Below the pieces are notes generated by a model. That model saw only the letters and a list, made by a program, of their open reading frames with translations. It made no database searches and was not told the origin of the DNA. The translations under genes were made by a program, and so were the position numbers. Shown here piece by piece: positions 18,420-27,574 of a DNA stretch of 64,000 bases. The stretch's first letter is position 1. Every line of letters begins with the position of its first letter. This stretch comes from Sphingobacterium prati (GTDB lineage Bacteria > Bacteroidota > Bacteroidia > Sphingobacteriales > Sphingobacteriaceae): assembly GCF_013167215.1 (NCBI RefSeq), contig NZ_JABJWY010000033.1, positions 1 through 64,000 of the forward strand. The letters run 5' to 3'.

Positions 18420-19280
18420 TTAGTTTTTAATTTCCTCTGCCAACATGTCCCCAAGACTTGTCTTCCAGTTTGGTACAGCTACATCAAAGGCTGCTTTAAT
18501 TTTCGATTTGTCAAGCAGTGAATACTTTGGCCGTTGTGCTGGGGTTGGATAAGCAGACGTGGGAATTGGTCTTACCTGACAGTCAAATGAACGGAAATCC
18601 CGTATTGCTACAGCAAAGTCATACCAAGATATTTCCCCTTCATTGCTGTAGTTATAAATACCAGCTTTCCAAACCGGTGTATCAGCAATTTTTAAAATCG
18701 CGAGCGCCAGATCTTTTGCATAGGTTGGGCTACCAATCTGATCATTGATCACACTGATCTCATCACGTTCGGCCATGAGGCGACACATGGTCTTGACAAA
18801 ATTCTTTCCATAAGCAGAGTATACCCAGGATGTCCGGATAATAATTGCCTCTGGACACCATTTTTGAATCGCCTTCTCTCCTGCGAGCTTGGTCTGTCCA
18901 TAGACATTGATTGGCGCCGTAGCTGCATCCTCCGTTAGTGGAACAGCAGAATCACCATCAAACACATAATCGGTCGAAAGAGCAATCAGCTTTGCCCCAT
19001 GTACATGACAATATAGCGCAATCTCTTCGCAGGCTAAATGATTGACCACATTAGCTGTTTCAGCATCTTCCTCCGCCTTATCCACGGCGGTATAAGCGCC
19101 AGTATGAATTATTAAATCAGGCTGATACATGGCCAAAATATCCTGAATCAGGAGAATCTGATCCAATGGTAATTGCTTACGATCCAGAAAATAACACTCC
19201 ATTTCAGTGTCATTCATCAATAAATCATATAACTCGGACCCTAATTGTCCAGAAGCACCTGTAATGACAATTTTCATCAA
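18420..19280 (-). CDS. rfbD: dTDP-4-dehydrorhamnose reductase
   Basis: Last enzyme of dTDP-L-rhamnose synthesis, reducing the 4-keto sugar with NAD(P)H. 286 residues. The Rossmann motif GASGQLGSEL is near residues 8-17, then STDYVFDGD and the catalytic YGQTKLAGEK (Tyr-x3-Lys). The C-terminal PTSAYPTPAQRPKYSLLDKS segment is typical of RmlD. It lies between rfbC (77 bases upstream) and rfbA (23 bases downstream). Confidence 0.96.
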   Translation of the reverse strand: MMKIVITGASGQLGSELYDLLMNDTEMECYFLDRKQLPLDQILLIQDILAMYQPDLIIHTGAYTAVDKAEEDAETANVVNHLACEEIALYCHVHGAKLIALSTDYVFDGDSAVPLTEDAATAPINVYGQTKLAGEKAIQKWCPEAIIIRTSWVYSAYGKNFVKTMCRLMAERDEISVINDQIGSPTYAKDLALAILKIADTPVWKAGIYNYSNEGEISWYDFAVAIRDFRSFDCQVRPIPTSAYPTPAQRPKYSLLDKSKIKAAFDVAVPNWKTSLGDMLAEEIKN

Positions 19281-19357
19281 TATCTTTTTATGGTGGAAGC
19301 AATATGGTCTGCTTATAGTTCCAATGAGGCCTTAAGCAGGTCAAGCGCGCTATTTTA

Positions 19358-19912
19358 TTATTTCAATTTATCAGATAATGCGGCGAAGCTTTGTGCCTCT
19401 TTATCCTTTTCTGACAAAATCATTTGATCTACCGGAATTTGCCAGTCAATCGCCAATTCAGCATCTAAAGGGTGTACACCATCCTCCGCTTCTTTGCTAT
19501 AATTATTATCACATTTATAAGAGAATACCGCCTGCTCAGACAATACAGAGAAACCATGCAAAAATCCGCGTGGAATAAACATTTGCTTTTTATTATCGGA
19601 AGAAAGTTCCACGGCGACATGCTGTCCATAGGTCGGTGAATTCGGCCGAACATCTACAGCCACATCCAGCACACGGCCTTCGAGTACACGCACCAGTTTT
19701 GCCTGCGCATGCTCACCAGCTTGCATATGCAGCCCCCTGACAACAGCAAATTGGGATTTCGACTGATTATCCTGTACAAAATGAGGATTATGCCCCAATA
19801 TCGCAGCCAATTTATTTTCATTATAAGACTCAAAGAAATAGCCTCTATCATCTTCAAACACGGCCGGTTCTAAAATAAAACAACCCGACAGTTTCGTTTC
19901 TGTATATTTCAT
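19358..19912 (-). CDS. rfbC: dTDP-4-dehydrorhamnose 3,5-epimerase
   Basis: Converts dTDP-4-keto-6-deoxyglucose to the 4-keto-rhamnose form. 184 residues, the usual length. Typical blocks are VFEDDRGYFFESYNENKL, FVQDNQSKSQFAVVRGLHMQ with the catalytic His, GRVLDVAVDVRPNSPTYG and FIPRGFLHGFSVLS. Its start lies 2 bases after the rfbB stop, so the two are in one operon. Confidence 0.96.
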   Translation of the reverse strand: MKYTETKLSGCFILEPAVFEDDRGYFFESYNENKLAAILGHNPHFVQDNQSKSQFAVVRGLHMQAGEHAQAKLVRVLEGRVLDVAVDVRPNSPTYGQHVAVELSSDNKKQMFIPRGFLHGFSVLSEQAVFSYKCDNNYSKEAEDGVHPLDAELAIDWQIPVDQMILSEKDKEAQSFAALSDKLK

Positions 19913-19914
19913 AT

Positions 19915-20970
19915 TTAAGCGCCGTTATATTGGTTGTCATAATAATGCTGATAATCACCGGAAGTCACATGATCCAGCCATTCCTGATTGGACAAAAACC
20001 AATCTATTGTCAGCGATAATCCCTCTTCAAATGTCACCAATGGTCTCCAGCCCAGCTCAGTATTTATTTTACTTGCATCAATCGCGTAGCGTAAATCATG
20101 ACCGGGACGATCTTTGACAAAAGTAATCAGGGAAGCAGCTGTACCATCCTCCCTGCCTAATTTAGCATCCATCTGTCGGCAAAGTTCTTTGATCAAGTCA
20201 ATATTCTGCCATTCATTAAAGCCACCTATATTGTAAGAATCACCATTTTTACCTTCATGAAAAACCAAGTCTATCGCTTTTGCATGATCGATCACAAAAA
20301 GCCAGTCCCGGGTATATTTTCCGTCACCATACACCGGCAATGGTTTATTATTTAAAATATTGTGAATACACAGTGGAATCAGCTTCTCAGGAAAATGATT
20401 GGGGCCGTAATTATTGGAACAATTGGTTAAGACAATCGGTAAGCCATAGGTATCGTGATAGGCCCGTACAAAATGGTCCGAACTTGCCTTGGAGGCCGAG
20501 TAGGGTGAATGCGGATCATATTTGGTATCCTCTGTAAAAAAGCCAGATTCGCCCAAGGCACCAAATACCTCATCCGTAGAAACATGGTGAAAACGTTTTC
20601 CCTCTAAATTATCCTTCCAGATTGCCCGGGCGGCATTTAACAAGTTTACGGTTCCAATTACATTGGTCAGGACAAATGCTGAAGGGTCTGCAATGGAACG
20701 GTCTACATGCGATTCCGCGGCTAAATGAATGATCCCGTCAGGTTGATATTGTTCGAATACCGAAGTTATCGCCGCCTGATCGGTAATATCCGCTTTGACA
20801 AAGCTGTAATTTGGACGATCCTCGATATCTTTCAAATTTTCAAGGTTGCCCGCATACGTCAGGGCATCCAGATTAATAACCTGATAATGCGGATATTTAG
20901 TAACAAACTCACGAACGACATGGGATCCAATAAACCCAGCCCCGCCAGTGATTAAGATTTTTTTATTCAT
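19915..20970 (-). CDS. rfbB: dTDP-glucose 4,6-dehydratase
   Basis: Second enzyme of dTDP-rhamnose synthesis, an NAD-dependent short-chain dehydrogenase. 351 residues. The cofactor motif GGAGFIGSHV lies at residues 8-17; the active site has HVSTDEVFGAL and YSASKASSDHFV (Tyr-x3-Lys); NCSNNYGPNHFPEKLIPL and NIGGFNEW are family blocks. It opens the rfbB-C-D-A operon. No glycosyltransferase genes are included, so the dTDP-rhamnose must be used by enzymes encoded elsewhere. Confidence 0.97.
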   Translation of the reverse strand: MNKKILITGGAGFIGSHVVREFVTKYPHYQVINLDALTYAGNLENLKDIEDRPNYSFVKADITDQAAITSVFEQYQPDGIIHLAAESHVDRSIADPSAFVLTNVIGTVNLLNAARAIWKDNLEGKRFHHVSTDEVFGALGESGFFTEDTKYDPHSPYSASKASSDHFVRAYHDTYGLPIVLTNCSNNYGPNHFPEKLIPLCIHNILNNKPLPVYGDGKYTRDWLFVIDHAKAIDLVFHEGKNGDSYNIGGFNEWQNIDLIKELCRQMDAKLGREDGTAASLITFVKDRPGHDLRYAIDASKINTELGWRPLVTFEEGLSLTIDWFLSNQEWLDHVTSGDYQHYYDNQYNGA

Positions 20971-21093
20971 ATAATGTGCTTTTGACGGAAACCTTTTGCG
21001 TTAATCAGTCTAAATTATTTACTAAGAATTCGCTAAAATTAGCTTGATTTTTGCGAATTGGCAAGTTTTAAACGATGGAGAATGCATAATAAA

Positions 21094-21122
21094 CGCAAAA
21101 ATCCCATCAAGGGACTTTTGCG
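21094..21122 (-). terminator. probable terminator after the dehydratase gene
   Basis: CGCAAAAATCCC (21094-21105) and GGGACTTTTGCG (21111-21122) pair at 11 of 12 positions plus one G-U, with a 5-base loop. On the minus strand it is followed by TTTATTATG. It lies 30 bases past the stop at 21152 and separates this gene from rfbB. Confidence 0.6.
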
Positions 21123-21151
21123 AAATAAATAGGGGTAAATTTTTGAGCCCC

Positions 21152-23128
21152 TTAAGCCTTTTTGACGATTGAATAAACAGGGACCTCGTCTACAAATTCC
21201 TGTTCGATCGCGTTGTCCAATGTCTCGTATTCCGAATTCTGAGATTTAAACTCCGGAACGATCCGTTTCATCGCAGCAACCAGGTCCATAAAATTGGGCA
21301 AATGCTGATCAGCATCTACAATTTGTTGACAGACAGCATTGATTCGCTCCGCTTTTAGGATCAAATCATCATGTCTTACTTTTGCGATCATGATTTTCGG
21401 ATGATGCGTTTTGACGGTATTCTCGTTATTCGCCAACAGTTCCTCGTAGATCTTTTCGCCCGGGCGCAGGCCAACAATTTTGATATCAATATCTTCCGGA
21501 TAGCGGTAACCTTTCAATTTGATCATCCGTTTTGCCAGGTCCATTATTTTAACCGACTTGCCCATATCGAAGACAAAAATCTCGCCGCCTTTCCCCATGA
21601 CGCCGGCTTCCTGCACCAGCTGGCAAGCTTCAGGAATCGTCATAAAGAAACGTGTAATTTCAGGATGAGTCAGGGTCAGCGGGCCGCCGTTTGCCATTTG
21701 TTTTTCAAAGAGTGGTATGACGGAGCCATTAGAGCCGAGTACATTTCCAAAACGGGTAATGATAAAACTTGTTTCAGACCTACCGCTGCAGCTGCTTACG
21801 TAAATTTCAGCCATCCGTTTGGTGGCCCCCATCACATTGGTAGGGTTTACGGCCTTATCTGTCGAAACCATGACCATTTTCTTTGTACCATGCTGTATAC
21901 AAAGATCGGCGATATTCTTACTTCCAAGCACATTTGTCTGAATGGATTCATACGGATTTGCCTCCATCAATGGCACATGTTTATATGCAGCCGCATGAAA
22001 TACAAGCTCCGGTTTATACTGTGCAAATATATTCTGCATAAAGGCATAGTTGCGTACATCTCCGACAATACAATGGAGATGATCAGGCTGTGTTGCCTTG
22101 ATCGACTGTTGGATATCATAGAGTGCAGACTCTGCCTGATCCACCAGAATCAATTTTTTATAATGGCGTCTTGCGATCTGACGGGCCAGTTCCGAACCAA
22201 TTGAGCCTGCGGCACCGGTAATAAGAACCACTTTGTCCTTCATCTCCTCTTCAATCTCCGGATGGTCCAATTTAATTGGCTTACGACCAAGCAAATCCTC
22301 AATTTTTAATGGTCGGATCTCTCGCTTGACACCGGAGTTGAGCAAGATGCGGGCCGAAGGCATAATTTTAAGCTCGAGTCCAATGTTTTGAAACCAGTCA
22401 GACACATACTGTAGCCGCTCGGGATCATTATTTTCGACAGCAATAATGACCTGCGTAATTTGACATTTCTCAACAAATTCCTTCGTAATTTCTGTAATAT
22501 CTCTAATTTTCAATCCCGCAAGCCGCTTGCCGATGCGTGATATCTTGTCCTCTACAAAGGCGACCACTTGGAATTTGATCCTTGGATCCTCCTTTAATAG
22601 GGAGAAAGCCACCAGCCCTGGGCGTGAAGCACCAAAGATCAGTACATTTTCGACTTTCCGTGCTGGCAAAAAAAGATACTCGTAGATGGTACGGTACACG
22701 ACGCGCGCCCCTACCATTGTCACAATCAGGATACAAGCCTGCATGGTCAATATCCCGTATGACAGACGGAGAAAATCCTCTAGGGCTGTTCCTTTATCGA
22801 CGGTAGCCTTGATAATAAAAGTAAATAGCATCAGCAGCAAATAGGCAGATGCAACAGTTTTAAAGATCTTGATTGTATCCCGTATTCCTGTCTGGCGAAC
22901 GATACCTTTAAATGTATTGTAAAACAAGAACATAAGTAAATATACCGGCAACACCACTACCAGCTTTTTTAACATTAAAGAAACGTCAAAGACGCCCTTG
23001 AAATTATTGATGACATAATTTGAAAACACATAACTTGCAAATACAAACCACATATCGATCAATAGAATGACCCATCGTGGATTATCTTTACGCAAACGCT
23101 TTCTTAAATCCAATAGAGATCCCATCAT
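21152..23128 (-). CDS. membrane nucleotide-sugar 4,6-dehydratase (CapD/WbpM/PglF family)
   Basis: Protein of 658 residues. Four hydrophobic segments lie within residues 20-130, followed by a CoA-binding-like Rossmann domain (VENVLIFGASRPGLVAFSL) at about 150-270, then the catalytic dehydrogenase domain from about 290 (VVLITGAAGSIGSELARQIA). The subfamily motif STDKAVNPTNVMGATKRMAE holds the catalytic Lys. Family members dehydrate UDP-GlcNAc or a related sugar as the first step to deoxy-amino sugars such as QuiNAc, FucNAc or bacillosamine for capsule, O-antigen or protein glycans. The exact product cannot be told from sequence. It precedes the rfb genes, separated by a probable terminator. Confidence 0.92.
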   Translation of the reverse strand: MMGSLLDLRKRLRKDNPRWVILLIDMWFVFASYVFSNYVINNFKGVFDVSLMLKKLVVVLPVYLLMFLFYNTFKGIVRQTGIRDTIKIFKTVASAYLLLMLFTFIIKATVDKGTALEDFLRLSYGILTMQACILIVTMVGARVVYRTIYEYLFLPARKVENVLIFGASRPGLVAFSLLKEDPRIKFQVVAFVEDKISRIGKRLAGLKIRDITEITKEFVEKCQITQVIIAVENNDPERLQYVSDWFQNIGLELKIMPSARILLNSGVKREIRPLKIEDLLGRKPIKLDHPEIEEEMKDKVVLITGAAGSIGSELARQIARRHYKKLILVDQAESALYDIQQSIKATQPDHLHCIVGDVRNYAFMQNIFAQYKPELVFHAAAYKHVPLMEANPYESIQTNVLGSKNIADLCIQHGTKKMVMVSTDKAVNPTNVMGATKRMAEIYVSSCSGRSETSFIITRFGNVLGSNGSVIPLFEKQMANGGPLTLTHPEITRFFMTIPEACQLVQEAGVMGKGGEIFVFDMGKSVKIMDLAKRMIKLKGYRYPEDIDIKIVGLRPGEKIYEELLANNENTVKTHHPKIMIAKVRHDDLILKAERINAVCQQIVDADQHLPNFMDLVAAMKRIVPEFKSQNSEYETLDNAIEQEFVDEVPVYSIVKKA

Positions 23129-23521
23129 AGCTTTCTTCCCTTTTCTTGTCGTTTATTGTTAATTATGCTGCATCCATATTTATATTGGACACAACAGCTA
23201 TGGCCTTTTCGCATTTCATATAGAAAAGACCAAGATACTTAAAATTTAACAATGCTTTGTCCATTTAATTTAGATTTAAACAACAATAAGCATTGACTAT
23301 ATTATCAGCATACCATCGTGGACTAAGCAACTATTATACCGAAGTTGTTACAATCATCCATAAAATTTAAAAATTACAAACTCAAAAGTCATTCGATTGT
23401 ATTATACTTGAATTAAACTTTTACCTGTCCACAGCATCTATTTCCCTTCAACATTAAAACTGGCATATTGTTTGTAAACATTTGGAAAGAAAGTAAATAC
23501 CATGTACTTGAATTATATATT
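23129..23521. other. divergent intergenic region
   Basis: About 390 AT-rich bases between the divergent dehydratase and phosphatase genes, presumably holding both promoters. TTTG at 23481-23484 followed after 20 bases by TACTTG is a weak candidate for the rightward gene. No gene seen. Confidence 0.4.
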
Positions 23522-24319
23522 ATGAATTTTTTGACCAATTTATTCAAACATAAAAAGTCATCATCCGTTAGACCTTTGGCGCAATTGGAATTTCTCGAAG
23601 TGGATATGCACAACCACCTTTTGCCCGGAATTGACGACGGAAGTAGTTCGGTAAAAAATTCGATCAATTATATTCAAGCATTACAACGGTTGGGGTTGAA
23701 GAAGTTTATCTGCACGCCACATATTATGGCCGGTGTACATCCAAATAACAAATCAACTATTGAAGAAGCACAGGTTGCTCTAGTTAAGGGATTAAAAGAT
23801 AGCGGCAACGAAACCCCTATTTTTGCCGCGGCCGAACACATGATTGATGATGGCCTAAGCGCACTTATCCAACAAGACGAACTTTGTGTAATGCCCGGCG
23901 GTTATGTGCTAATCGAGATGTCCTATTTATCCGAATCCAAAGCCCTCTTTCATACTATTTTAGAGATTCAAAATCTCGGATACAAACCAATTCTTGCACA
24001 TCCTGAACGTTACGGTTATTACCACAATAATTTTAATATCTATAAACAGATTAAGGATGCAGGCTGCCTATTACAACTCAATTTACTTTCCCTAAGTCGG
24101 TATTATGGAGTAGATACCAAAGCCATTGCAATGACCTTATTAAAATCAGGCATGTATGATTTTGTAGGAACGGACTTGCATCATGAACGTCATCTTGAAG
24201 CACTGCAGAAAATTGTAGAAAAATACCCAATTCGCGAAATGTTAAAGACCTCTCCCATCTTAAACCAAAGTTTGTCAGACTATTTCGACAATAGCAAATC
24301 ACAGGGAATAGCTGGTTAA
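23522..24319 (+). CDS. CpsB/CapC-family tyrosine-protein phosphatase
   Basis: Protein of 265 residues from the ATG at 23522; a TTG at 23468 in frame is less likely. PHP-fold metal-dependent phosphatase of the CpsB/YwqE type, which dephosphorylates tyrosine kinases that control capsule chain export. Metal-site motifs are VDMHNHLLPGIDDGSSS, CTPHIM, LAHPERYGYY and VGTDLHHERH. No tyrosine kinase (Wzc) gene lies in the window. Its place beside nucleotide-sugar genes fits a role in surface polysaccharide control. Confidence 0.92.
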   Translation: MNFLTNLFKHKKSSSVRPLAQLEFLEVDMHNHLLPGIDDGSSSVKNSINYIQALQRLGLKKFICTPHIMAGVHPNNKSTIEEAQVALVKGLKDSGNETPIFAAAEHMIDDGLSALIQQDELCVMPGGYVLIEMSYLSESKALFHTILEIQNLGYKPILAHPERYGYYHNNFNIYKQIKDAGCLLQLNLLSLSRYYGVDTKAIAMTLLKSGMYDFVGTDLHHERHLEALQKIVEKYPIREMLKTSPILNQSLSDYFDNSKSQGIAG

Positions 24320-24392
24320 AAATAACTTACTGTCCTATTTTGTGTCCAACAAAGGAAAGATGACAGACCGTGAATACAAGAAATTGCATAAA

Positions 24393-24423
24393 AAACGCAT
24401 TCCCCAAGCCGGGGAATGCGTTT
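24393..24423 (-). terminator. strong terminator between convergent genes
   Basis: AAACGCATTCCCC (24393-24405) and GGGGAATGCGTTT (24411-24423) pair perfectly over 13 bases with a 5-base loop. On the minus strand it ends in a run of T, so it serves the lipoprotein gene ending at 24470; it may also stop the plus-strand phosphatase transcript. Confidence 0.88.
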
Positions 24424-24469
24424 CCATTAAATTTATGATCCAAATAAAATAGCTTTGATATTCAGCATG

Positions 24470-25975
24470 CTAGTTTCTTACACAACGGATCTGAAAAGCC
24501 TTTTCCTTGCTATCCACGCCCGATGCCGTACTAGGTTTATTGTATCCACCAAATTGCAAACTAACCGCCGTAGACATATCAGCGTCAGTAGAAATATTAG
24601 TTGACGTCCAATAAGGAGTTGTTCCACCTATGATTGACGGAAAGAATATGGATGCACTTGGATTAGCAGACATTGCCTGCAAATCGGTAGATCCATAGAA
24701 AACCCCTTCCACTCCGTTGTACTTATACTGCCAGTCAGTGGCCGCACCCGATGTCGCAAGCAATATGTTATATTCCGCTTGCGAAGGTGTCCGCCATTCG
24801 GCACTGACCAATTTACAAGGGTCTCTCTCTACTTTGTAATCAAGCATATCGTGATAAGTAGGCGCAACACCTGCTCCCTCCGGAGTCAGCCAGTTATAAT
24901 ACCAATTGTTACCTAATTGATTTGGAGCCGCAAAACTATATTTACCATTAGTGTACTGCAAGTTTCCAGGGGCCCAAATATATCCGCCACCATTTATACC
25001 ACCCAATGGTGCCTTTAGTTTAAATTCCAATACATATTTTACGCCAGGTCTTAAGTTCCAATTACCGCTTGATATCGTTCTAGCTGCACTTCCACCAATA
25101 GAAACACCTGATAAAGAAATTTTTCCACTTGTTGTTGCCGCTGTAGCGATGAAAGTAGAATCCGAGTTGATGACAGTTCCATTTGTATTTTTCAAGTTGA
25201 ATACTACTGGGCTTACGCTACCCTTATGAGTAAGTGCACTAGTCGCCAAATTCACATCTACAGCTGCATTAGAAGGTTCAATTGTTGCACCCGAAATACT
25301 GCTCACTGTTCCTATAGCTGAAGCGTCAAACTTCAATGTCACCTGTGTAAACAAGTGCTCTAAGTCAGCGTTCAATATATTCTGGCCATCTTTTACTTCA
25401 AAGACCACCTGATCAAGCATAAAGTCCTGATCAGCAGTCAGACCTTCAAAATTCACTTCACTCAATGTTGTACCGACAGCGATTGACGGTAGCGTTTTAT
25501 TCGAACCCGACGCATAGATTACAAATGTGTATTTTCCTTTTTCAATGGCGAAATCCTGCACAGCATTCCCTTGGGTAAATGATTTAGTCTCTTTGTATCC
25601 ACCTGCTGCGTCAAAAATTGCCACATAATAAATAGTCCCTTGTTTCAAGGTCTTTTGATCGGTACCTGTGGAAACAGTTGCCGCACGATTTGACGCTTTC
25701 AGCCCCGAAGCAGGCGCCAACTCAGCCGTTAAGGTTGCGACCAATGTATATTGATTATCAAAAGGAATCTCTAAAGTTTGCGTCGATGATGCGTACGTAC
25801 GACCCACCGAAGCCGCTTTAGCAGGGTCAGTCTTTGCGAAAGCTTCACCAATATTCAAACGTACGGTTGTACCTTCAGATATCACAGCTTGTGTGTTATC
25901 CTTACTACATGAAGAGACAAATAATAGCAATGCAAGCATAGAAGCCAACCCAGATTTTATTGTAAACATTTTCAT
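24470..25975 (-). CDS. fimbrillin-like surface lipoprotein
   Basis: Protein of 501 residues from the ATG at 25975, chosen because MKMFTIKSGLASMLALLLF plus lipobox SSC forms a normal lipoprotein signal; the ATG seven codons upstream is less fitting. The chain shows the fimbrillin plan: an N-terminal beta domain (about 30-170, ending GKYTFVIYASG) and a second one with LFTQVTLKFDASAIGTVSSI. The last 170 residues (GGGYIWAPGNLQY, CKLVSAEWRTPSQAEY, FQIRCVRN) resemble FISUMP-type C-termini. Such lipoproteins form or decorate fimbriae in Bacteroidota. A small-peptide gene lies 43 bases upstream on the same strand and a related lipoprotein is encoded divergently at 27575. Confidence 0.75.
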   Translation of the reverse strand: MKMFTIKSGLASMLALLLFVSSCSKDNTQAVISEGTTVRLNIGEAFAKTDPAKAASVGRTYASSTQTLEIPFDNQYTLVATLTAELAPASGLKASNRAATVSTGTDQKTLKQGTIYYVAIFDAAGGYKETKSFTQGNAVQDFAIEKGKYTFVIYASGSNKTLPSIAVGTTLSEVNFEGLTADQDFMLDQVVFEVKDGQNILNADLEHLFTQVTLKFDASAIGTVSSISGATIEPSNAAVDVNLATSALTHKGSVSPVVFNLKNTNGTVINSDSTFIATAATTSGKISLSGVSIGGSAARTISSGNWNLRPGVKYVLEFKLKAPLGGINGGGYIWAPGNLQYTNGKYSFAAPNQLGNNWYYNWLTPEGAGVAPTYHDMLDYKVERDPCKLVSAEWRTPSQAEYNILLATSGAATDWQYKYNGVEGVFYGSTDLQAMSANPSASIFFPSIIGGTTPYWTSTNISTDADMSTAVSLQFGGYNKPSTASGVDSKEKAFQIRCVRN

Positions 25976-26018
25976 AAATGATTGTTTATTACACAAATTA
26001 ATTAAACTACCTATAATA

Positions 26019-26192
26019 CTACCACTCTACATCCTGACTTTGTGTCTCCGTCTGCCAAGATTCGGTCACCGAACTATTTACGGAACCAGCTGCAACGCTA
26101 TATTCCAGTTCAACATGTTGCGTGTTCATGCAAGGAGATTCATAAGGTAATCGGCCATTTAGATTAGCCAAGTTTTCTTTGTTCGTTTTCAT
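26019..26192 (-). CDS. small peptide of the Y-x2-P / ELE / AAGS family, unknown function
   Basis: Frame of 57 codons starting MKTNKENLANLNGRLPYESP and continuing CMNTQHVELEYSVAAGS, then a Ser/Thr/Gln-rich tail ending in W. No signal peptide or membrane segment. It aligns without gaps with the peptides at 27371 and 32026 over Y-x2-P-x-h-x4-[IV]-E-L-E-x2-h, and shares AAGS with the first. Both AAGS members sit directly before a fimbrillin-like lipoprotein gene, here 43 bases upstream. A leader cleaved after AAG, a regulator or a small fimbrial part are all conceivable; none is shown. Confidence 0.7.
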   Translation of the reverse strand: MKTNKENLANLNGRLPYESPCMNTQHVELEYSVAAGSVNSSVTESWQTETQSQDVEW

Positions 26193-26373
26193 TTTTTATC
26201 TATTTAAAATACTCTAAGGCAATACTAAGTTCGTGTAACTATCACACGTCACATAAAAGACATTATTCAATTGATATAAAGACTTTTATAGCACAATAAT
26301 ATGACACTCCCTTATCAGAAGTTGCACGAAAGTAGAGAATATTTGAAAGGAGCCGAAGTAAATGAGGTGGTGT

Positions 26374-26496
26374 TTATTTTTCTGTAGCTATAGCACTACA
26401 AGTACACCCAAGAGGGATATTTTCGATGACATTCTCATGAAGATTAACACAAATATGGGCGCCAAACATACAACGAGAAGAAGTGACGATTGCTTT
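26374..26496 (-). pseudogene. possible relic of a hexapeptide-repeat acetyltransferase
   Basis: On the minus strand about 40 codons read in the style of the C-terminal end of left-handed beta-helix acetyltransferases, for example HENVIENIPLGCTC where active enzymes have V-x3-IP-x-G-x-x-x-G-x-PA. Stops close the frame upstream, so at most a fragment remains. The resemblance is short and may be chance. Confidence 0.2.
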
Positions 26497-27330
26497 TTAA
26501 TGTTTTTGAAGCGCAGTCAACCTTTTGGCTAAATACATATCATATGACTGGAATTGAAAAAGCTAATTAATTGCTTAAACAATTTAATTACAATATAATA
26601 CAGAATTGCAAAACGAAAAAACAAACCAAATCAAAAACAGATATATTTTTTTTTAATAAGACAAATACAAAAAATGGTTATTATTTATCAATAAATTGTA
26701 TATAGAAAACCACCAAAACATTCTACCAAGGATAGAATGGAATATTATTAAGAAATTAGCTATCACCTACACTATTACATCGCAATATAACGAAACATAA
26801 AAAACAAAACCTCCTCATCAAAATTGGCTCCTCAAAAACTACCTGTTCAAACATCTTAATTATAAAACAAATAATCATTAAAAAAATCATTAGCAGCTAA
26901 AACAAAACCCAAAGAACTTTGTTTAAGCCTAAGACTATTGTAAATAATAGTTTTGTAAAACTGATCAATAATTGCACATATTTTATATTAAAAGACAGCT
27001 ATACGTTAATTATGAAATAATACAGAAATGAAAAGAAAATACATTTAAATATCAAGCGAATTTTATATAAAAAAATAATTTACAATTTTTTTTTGCACAA
27101 GTTGATATTTAGTCGTAATATTACAATTCGAATGGGATAAGTGTAGTTAGCCGAATATAGAAAAGAATATAGACATATATAATTTACATTACATTAACAG
27201 AAGTATAACATCAAAGTTGACACAGCGGTAACACAAAATTTTGTCTGTACGCAGAGACAAACAGTTTACCAAAACGTCAATTTTTAAATTTTAACAATGA
27301 AGTATTAAATTGTCCATTAAATTTTAAACC

Positions 27331-27349
27331 CCACGTTCGCAAAGCGTGG
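27331..27349 (+). promoter_or_regulatory. small hairpin in the leader of the second peptide gene
   Basis: CCACG (27331-27335) and CGTGG (27345-27349) pair around a 9-base loop, ending 21 bases before the ATG at 27371. It is the only GC-rich patch in this AT-rich leader and could affect translation or mRNA stability. Confidence 0.35.
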
Positions 27350-27370
27350 AATTATCCAAATAATATTATC

Positions 27371-27538
27371 ATGAATAAGAACGCAAAAAAAATGTACGTT
27401 GCTCCGTCCATCAAGGAGAACGTAATCGAGCTTGAGCAAGGCATTGCTGCAGGCTCTCAAGCACAACCAGGCGCGACTCCACAATCAGGCGGCTGGGGAG
27501 CTGGAACGGATGAAACCAACAACGGTGAAGGATCTTAG
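27371..27538 (+). CDS. small peptide of the Y-x2-P / ELE / AAGS family, unknown function
   Basis: Frame of 55 codons starting MNKNAKKMYVAPSIKENVIE and continuing LEQGIAAGSQAQPG, then a Gly/Asn/Thr-rich tail with a single Trp. No signal peptide. The core YVAPSIKENVIELEQGI aligns without gaps with the peptides at 26019 and 32026. The first 20 residues are charged and could form a helix, and the AAGS junction followed by a low-complexity tail resembles a leader/core border, but no modification or transport gene for such a peptide is nearby. It lies 36 bases upstream of the fimbrillin-like gene at 27575 and is almost certainly co-transcribed with it. Confidence 0.72.
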   Translation: MNKNAKKMYVAPSIKENVIELEQGIAAGSQAQPGATPQSGGWGAGTDETNNGEGS

Positions 27539-27574
27539 GAAGTATTGTAATTATTAACAACAAGAAAAGCACAA

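Larger units (their letters stand above)
26193..27370. other. 1.2 kb AT-rich divergent region between two fimbrillin-like operons
   Basis: No intact gene is visible, and the stretch from about 26560 to 27130 is extremely AT-rich. Short symmetric sites near the two ends may be operators: CGTGT-N7-ACACG (26232-26248) on the left, and TTTGTCT (27240-27246) with AGACAAA (27255-27261) on the right. The region must hold the promoters of both small-peptide operons. Its length is unusual for this otherwise compact window. Confidence 0.55.

Noticed and set aside
17536..20970. Rhamnose genes as part of a full capsule cluster
   Set aside because: No glycosyltransferase, flippase, polymerase or export genes are present in the window; it is a plain precursor operon.
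21371..22204. 277-codon frame opposite the nucleotide-sugar dehydratase gene
   Set aside because: Cys/His/Phe-rich composition without domains, opposite a well-supported gene.
27371..27538. Small peptide as a classical double-glycine bacteriocin
   Set aside because: The AAGS junction and ELE motif loosely recall such leaders, but the leader signature is not met and no peptidase-transporter or immunity gene is nearby.
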